Assembly: GCA_019746355.1 (NCBI GenBank)
Contig: JAIESC010000141.1
Coordinates: 1 to 7,165 of the forward strand
Direction: 5' to 3'
DNA length: 7,165 nt
DNA from: Xanthobacteraceae bacterium
Lineage (GTDB): Bacteria > Pseudomonadota > Alphaproteobacteria > Rhizobiales > Xanthobacteraceae
Below are positions 6,747 to 7,165 of this stretch, one piece after another. Position 1 is the first letter of the stretch; every line of letters starts with the position of its first letter. The translations under genes and the position numbers were made by a program. The notes beneath the pieces were generated by a model. That model was not told the origin of the DNA. It worked only from the letters and a program-made list of their open reading frames with translations, and ran no database searches.

Positions 6747-6893
6747 TCAATCGCTTTGCTTCACGACCGGATATTCCAGATCGCAAGGCTTGCATTTGAA
6801 GACGTAGTGGTCGAACGACTGCTGCCGCAGCACTTGTTTGAGCAGCATCTCGCGTGCGCAAACCGGGCAGCGTGGCTTGTTGGCCTCAGCCAT
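6747..6893 (-). CDS. Small zinc-ribbon protein, function unknown
   Basis: This 48-residue ORF was read by hand on the minus strand: it starts at the ATG at 6893-6891 and ends with TGA at 6749-6747. The protein begins MAEANKPRCPVCAREML and ends KQSD. Two CxxC knuckles, Cys9/Cys12 in CPVC and Cys34/Cys37 in CKPC, are 21 residues apart and should bind one zinc ion. Basic and glutamine-rich residues (LKQVLRQQ at 18-25) and HYVFKCKPC lie between and around them. A strong AAGGAG (minus strand, 6906-6901) sits 7 bases before the ATG, and a stable hairpin lies just after the stop. Together these argue for a real gene. The lack of other domains gives no specific role; a nucleic-acid or protein contact is possible but unproven. 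It resembles small hypothetical proteins I recall from Bradyrhizobium relatives. Genes this short are easily missed in annotation. Confidence 0.8.
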   Translation of the reverse strand: MAEANKPRCPVCAREMLLKQVLRQQSFDHYVFKCKPCDLEYPVVKQSD

Positions 6894-6900
6894 GAGTTTG

Positions 6901-6906
6901 CTCCTT
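6901..6906 (-). promoter_or_regulatory. Ribosome binding site of the zinc-ribbon gene
   Basis: The minus strand reads AAGGAG, 7 bases before the ATG at 6893. It is the best Shine-Dalgarno match in the window and the main support for the start of the 48-codon gene. Confidence 0.75.
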
Positions 6907-6993
6907 CCGCGAATGCAGAATTGCTGGCTTCCTGCTGTGGTTGGGGGTGGCCGGTTAACGCGCGAGCCGGAGTCCGGTGCCGCGAAAACTGGA

Positions 6994-6999
6994 ACTATA
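6994..6999 (-). promoter_or_regulatory. Possible -10 element for the zinc-ribbon gene
   Basis: The minus strand reads TATAGT inside the only AT-rich patch of the 220-base region upstream of the gene (6894-7113). A start near 6987 would give a leader of about 95 bases. No convincing -35 hexamer lies 16-18 bases upstream (CCGGTT at 7022-7017). On the plus strand the same patch reads CTATAT followed by a run of six or more T, but no plus-strand gene follows in the window. Confidence 0.25.
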
Positions 7000-7113
7000 T
7001 TTTTTGCGTATCACGGAACCGGGAAAAACGCCTGCAAAACAAGCACGTTTGCCGCGCGTTCCGGAGCGGGGCGGTCGTGCTCAGACGACTGTCGAAATTT
7101 CGAGCGGCGGCTT

Positions 7114-7165
7114 TCAGCGCGCAGGCAGGAAGGTCGGGCCGACCGCGCGAACCGTCCGGTTGGGA
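7114..7165 (-). CDS. Possible C-terminal end of an unidentified minus-strand gene
   Basis: The minus-strand frame entering at the right edge reads PNRTVRAVGPTFLPAR and stops at TGA (7116-7114). The composition looks protein-like, and the RAVGPTFLP pattern resembles the ends of some alphaproteobacterial secreted proteins, but 16 residues are too few to name a family. If real, the gene lies outside the window and reads toward the zinc-ribbon gene in the same direction. Other frames here are also open, so this is a tentative call. Confidence 0.35.
   Translation of the reverse strand, partial: PNRTVRAVGPTFLPAR

Noticed and set aside
7077..7165. Plus-strand open frame from a GTG at 7077 to the right edge
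   Set aside because: Several frames are open in this GC-rich end, the translation is Arg/Ala/Gly-rich without a family look, and the minus-strand frame ending at 7114 is a better candidate.

Overview
The window is high-GC DNA from an alphaproteobacterium. It is most likely a member of the Hyphomicrobiales (Rhizobiales), close to Bradyrhizobium or Rhodopseudomonas. This rests on the look of the proteins (a class II DAHP synthase, an alphaproteobacterial glutathione reductase, a DUF2059 protein), strong GC bias at third codon positions, and one intergenic motif that resembles a dispersed repeat of rhizobial genomes. No database search was possible, so the placement is inference.

Layout. Positions 1-57 hold the first 19 codons of a minus-strand HAD phosphatase, probably phosphoglycolate phosphatase. 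It diverges from the plus-strand run rpiA (131-814), an exported DUF2059 protein (840-1394) and glutathione reductase gor (1503-2885). A 210-base gap rich in inverted repeats follows. Next come a class II DAHP synthase (GTG start at 3096, end 4496), diacylglycerol kinase dgkA (4507-4860) and glutamine-dependent NAD+ synthetase nadE (4908-6650), all on plus and closely spaced. After nadE a strong hairpin separates it from a convergent 48-codon zinc-ribbon gene on the minus strand (6747-6893). The last 270 bases are mostly non-coding, with the possible 3' end of another minus-strand gene from 7114 to the window edge. No gene-free stretch exceeds 300 bases.

How the genes relate. The content is core metabolism: pentose-phosphate interconversion (rpiA), glutathione redox balance using NADPH (gor), entry to aromatic amino acid synthesis from erythrose 4-phosphate and PEP (DAHP synthase), lipid recycling (dgkA) and NAD+ synthesis (nadE). 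Ribose 5-phosphate, erythrose 4-phosphate and NADPH link rpiA, DAHP synthase and gor loosely through the pentose phosphate pathway, but no single pathway unites the set.

I see no mobile element, CRISPR array, toxin-antitoxin pair, defence system or RNA gene. The parts that deserve a second look are small: the hidden zinc-ribbon gene, two strong intergenic palindromes, the rhizobial-type repeat before gor, and a 13-codon ORF bridging dgkA and nadE.
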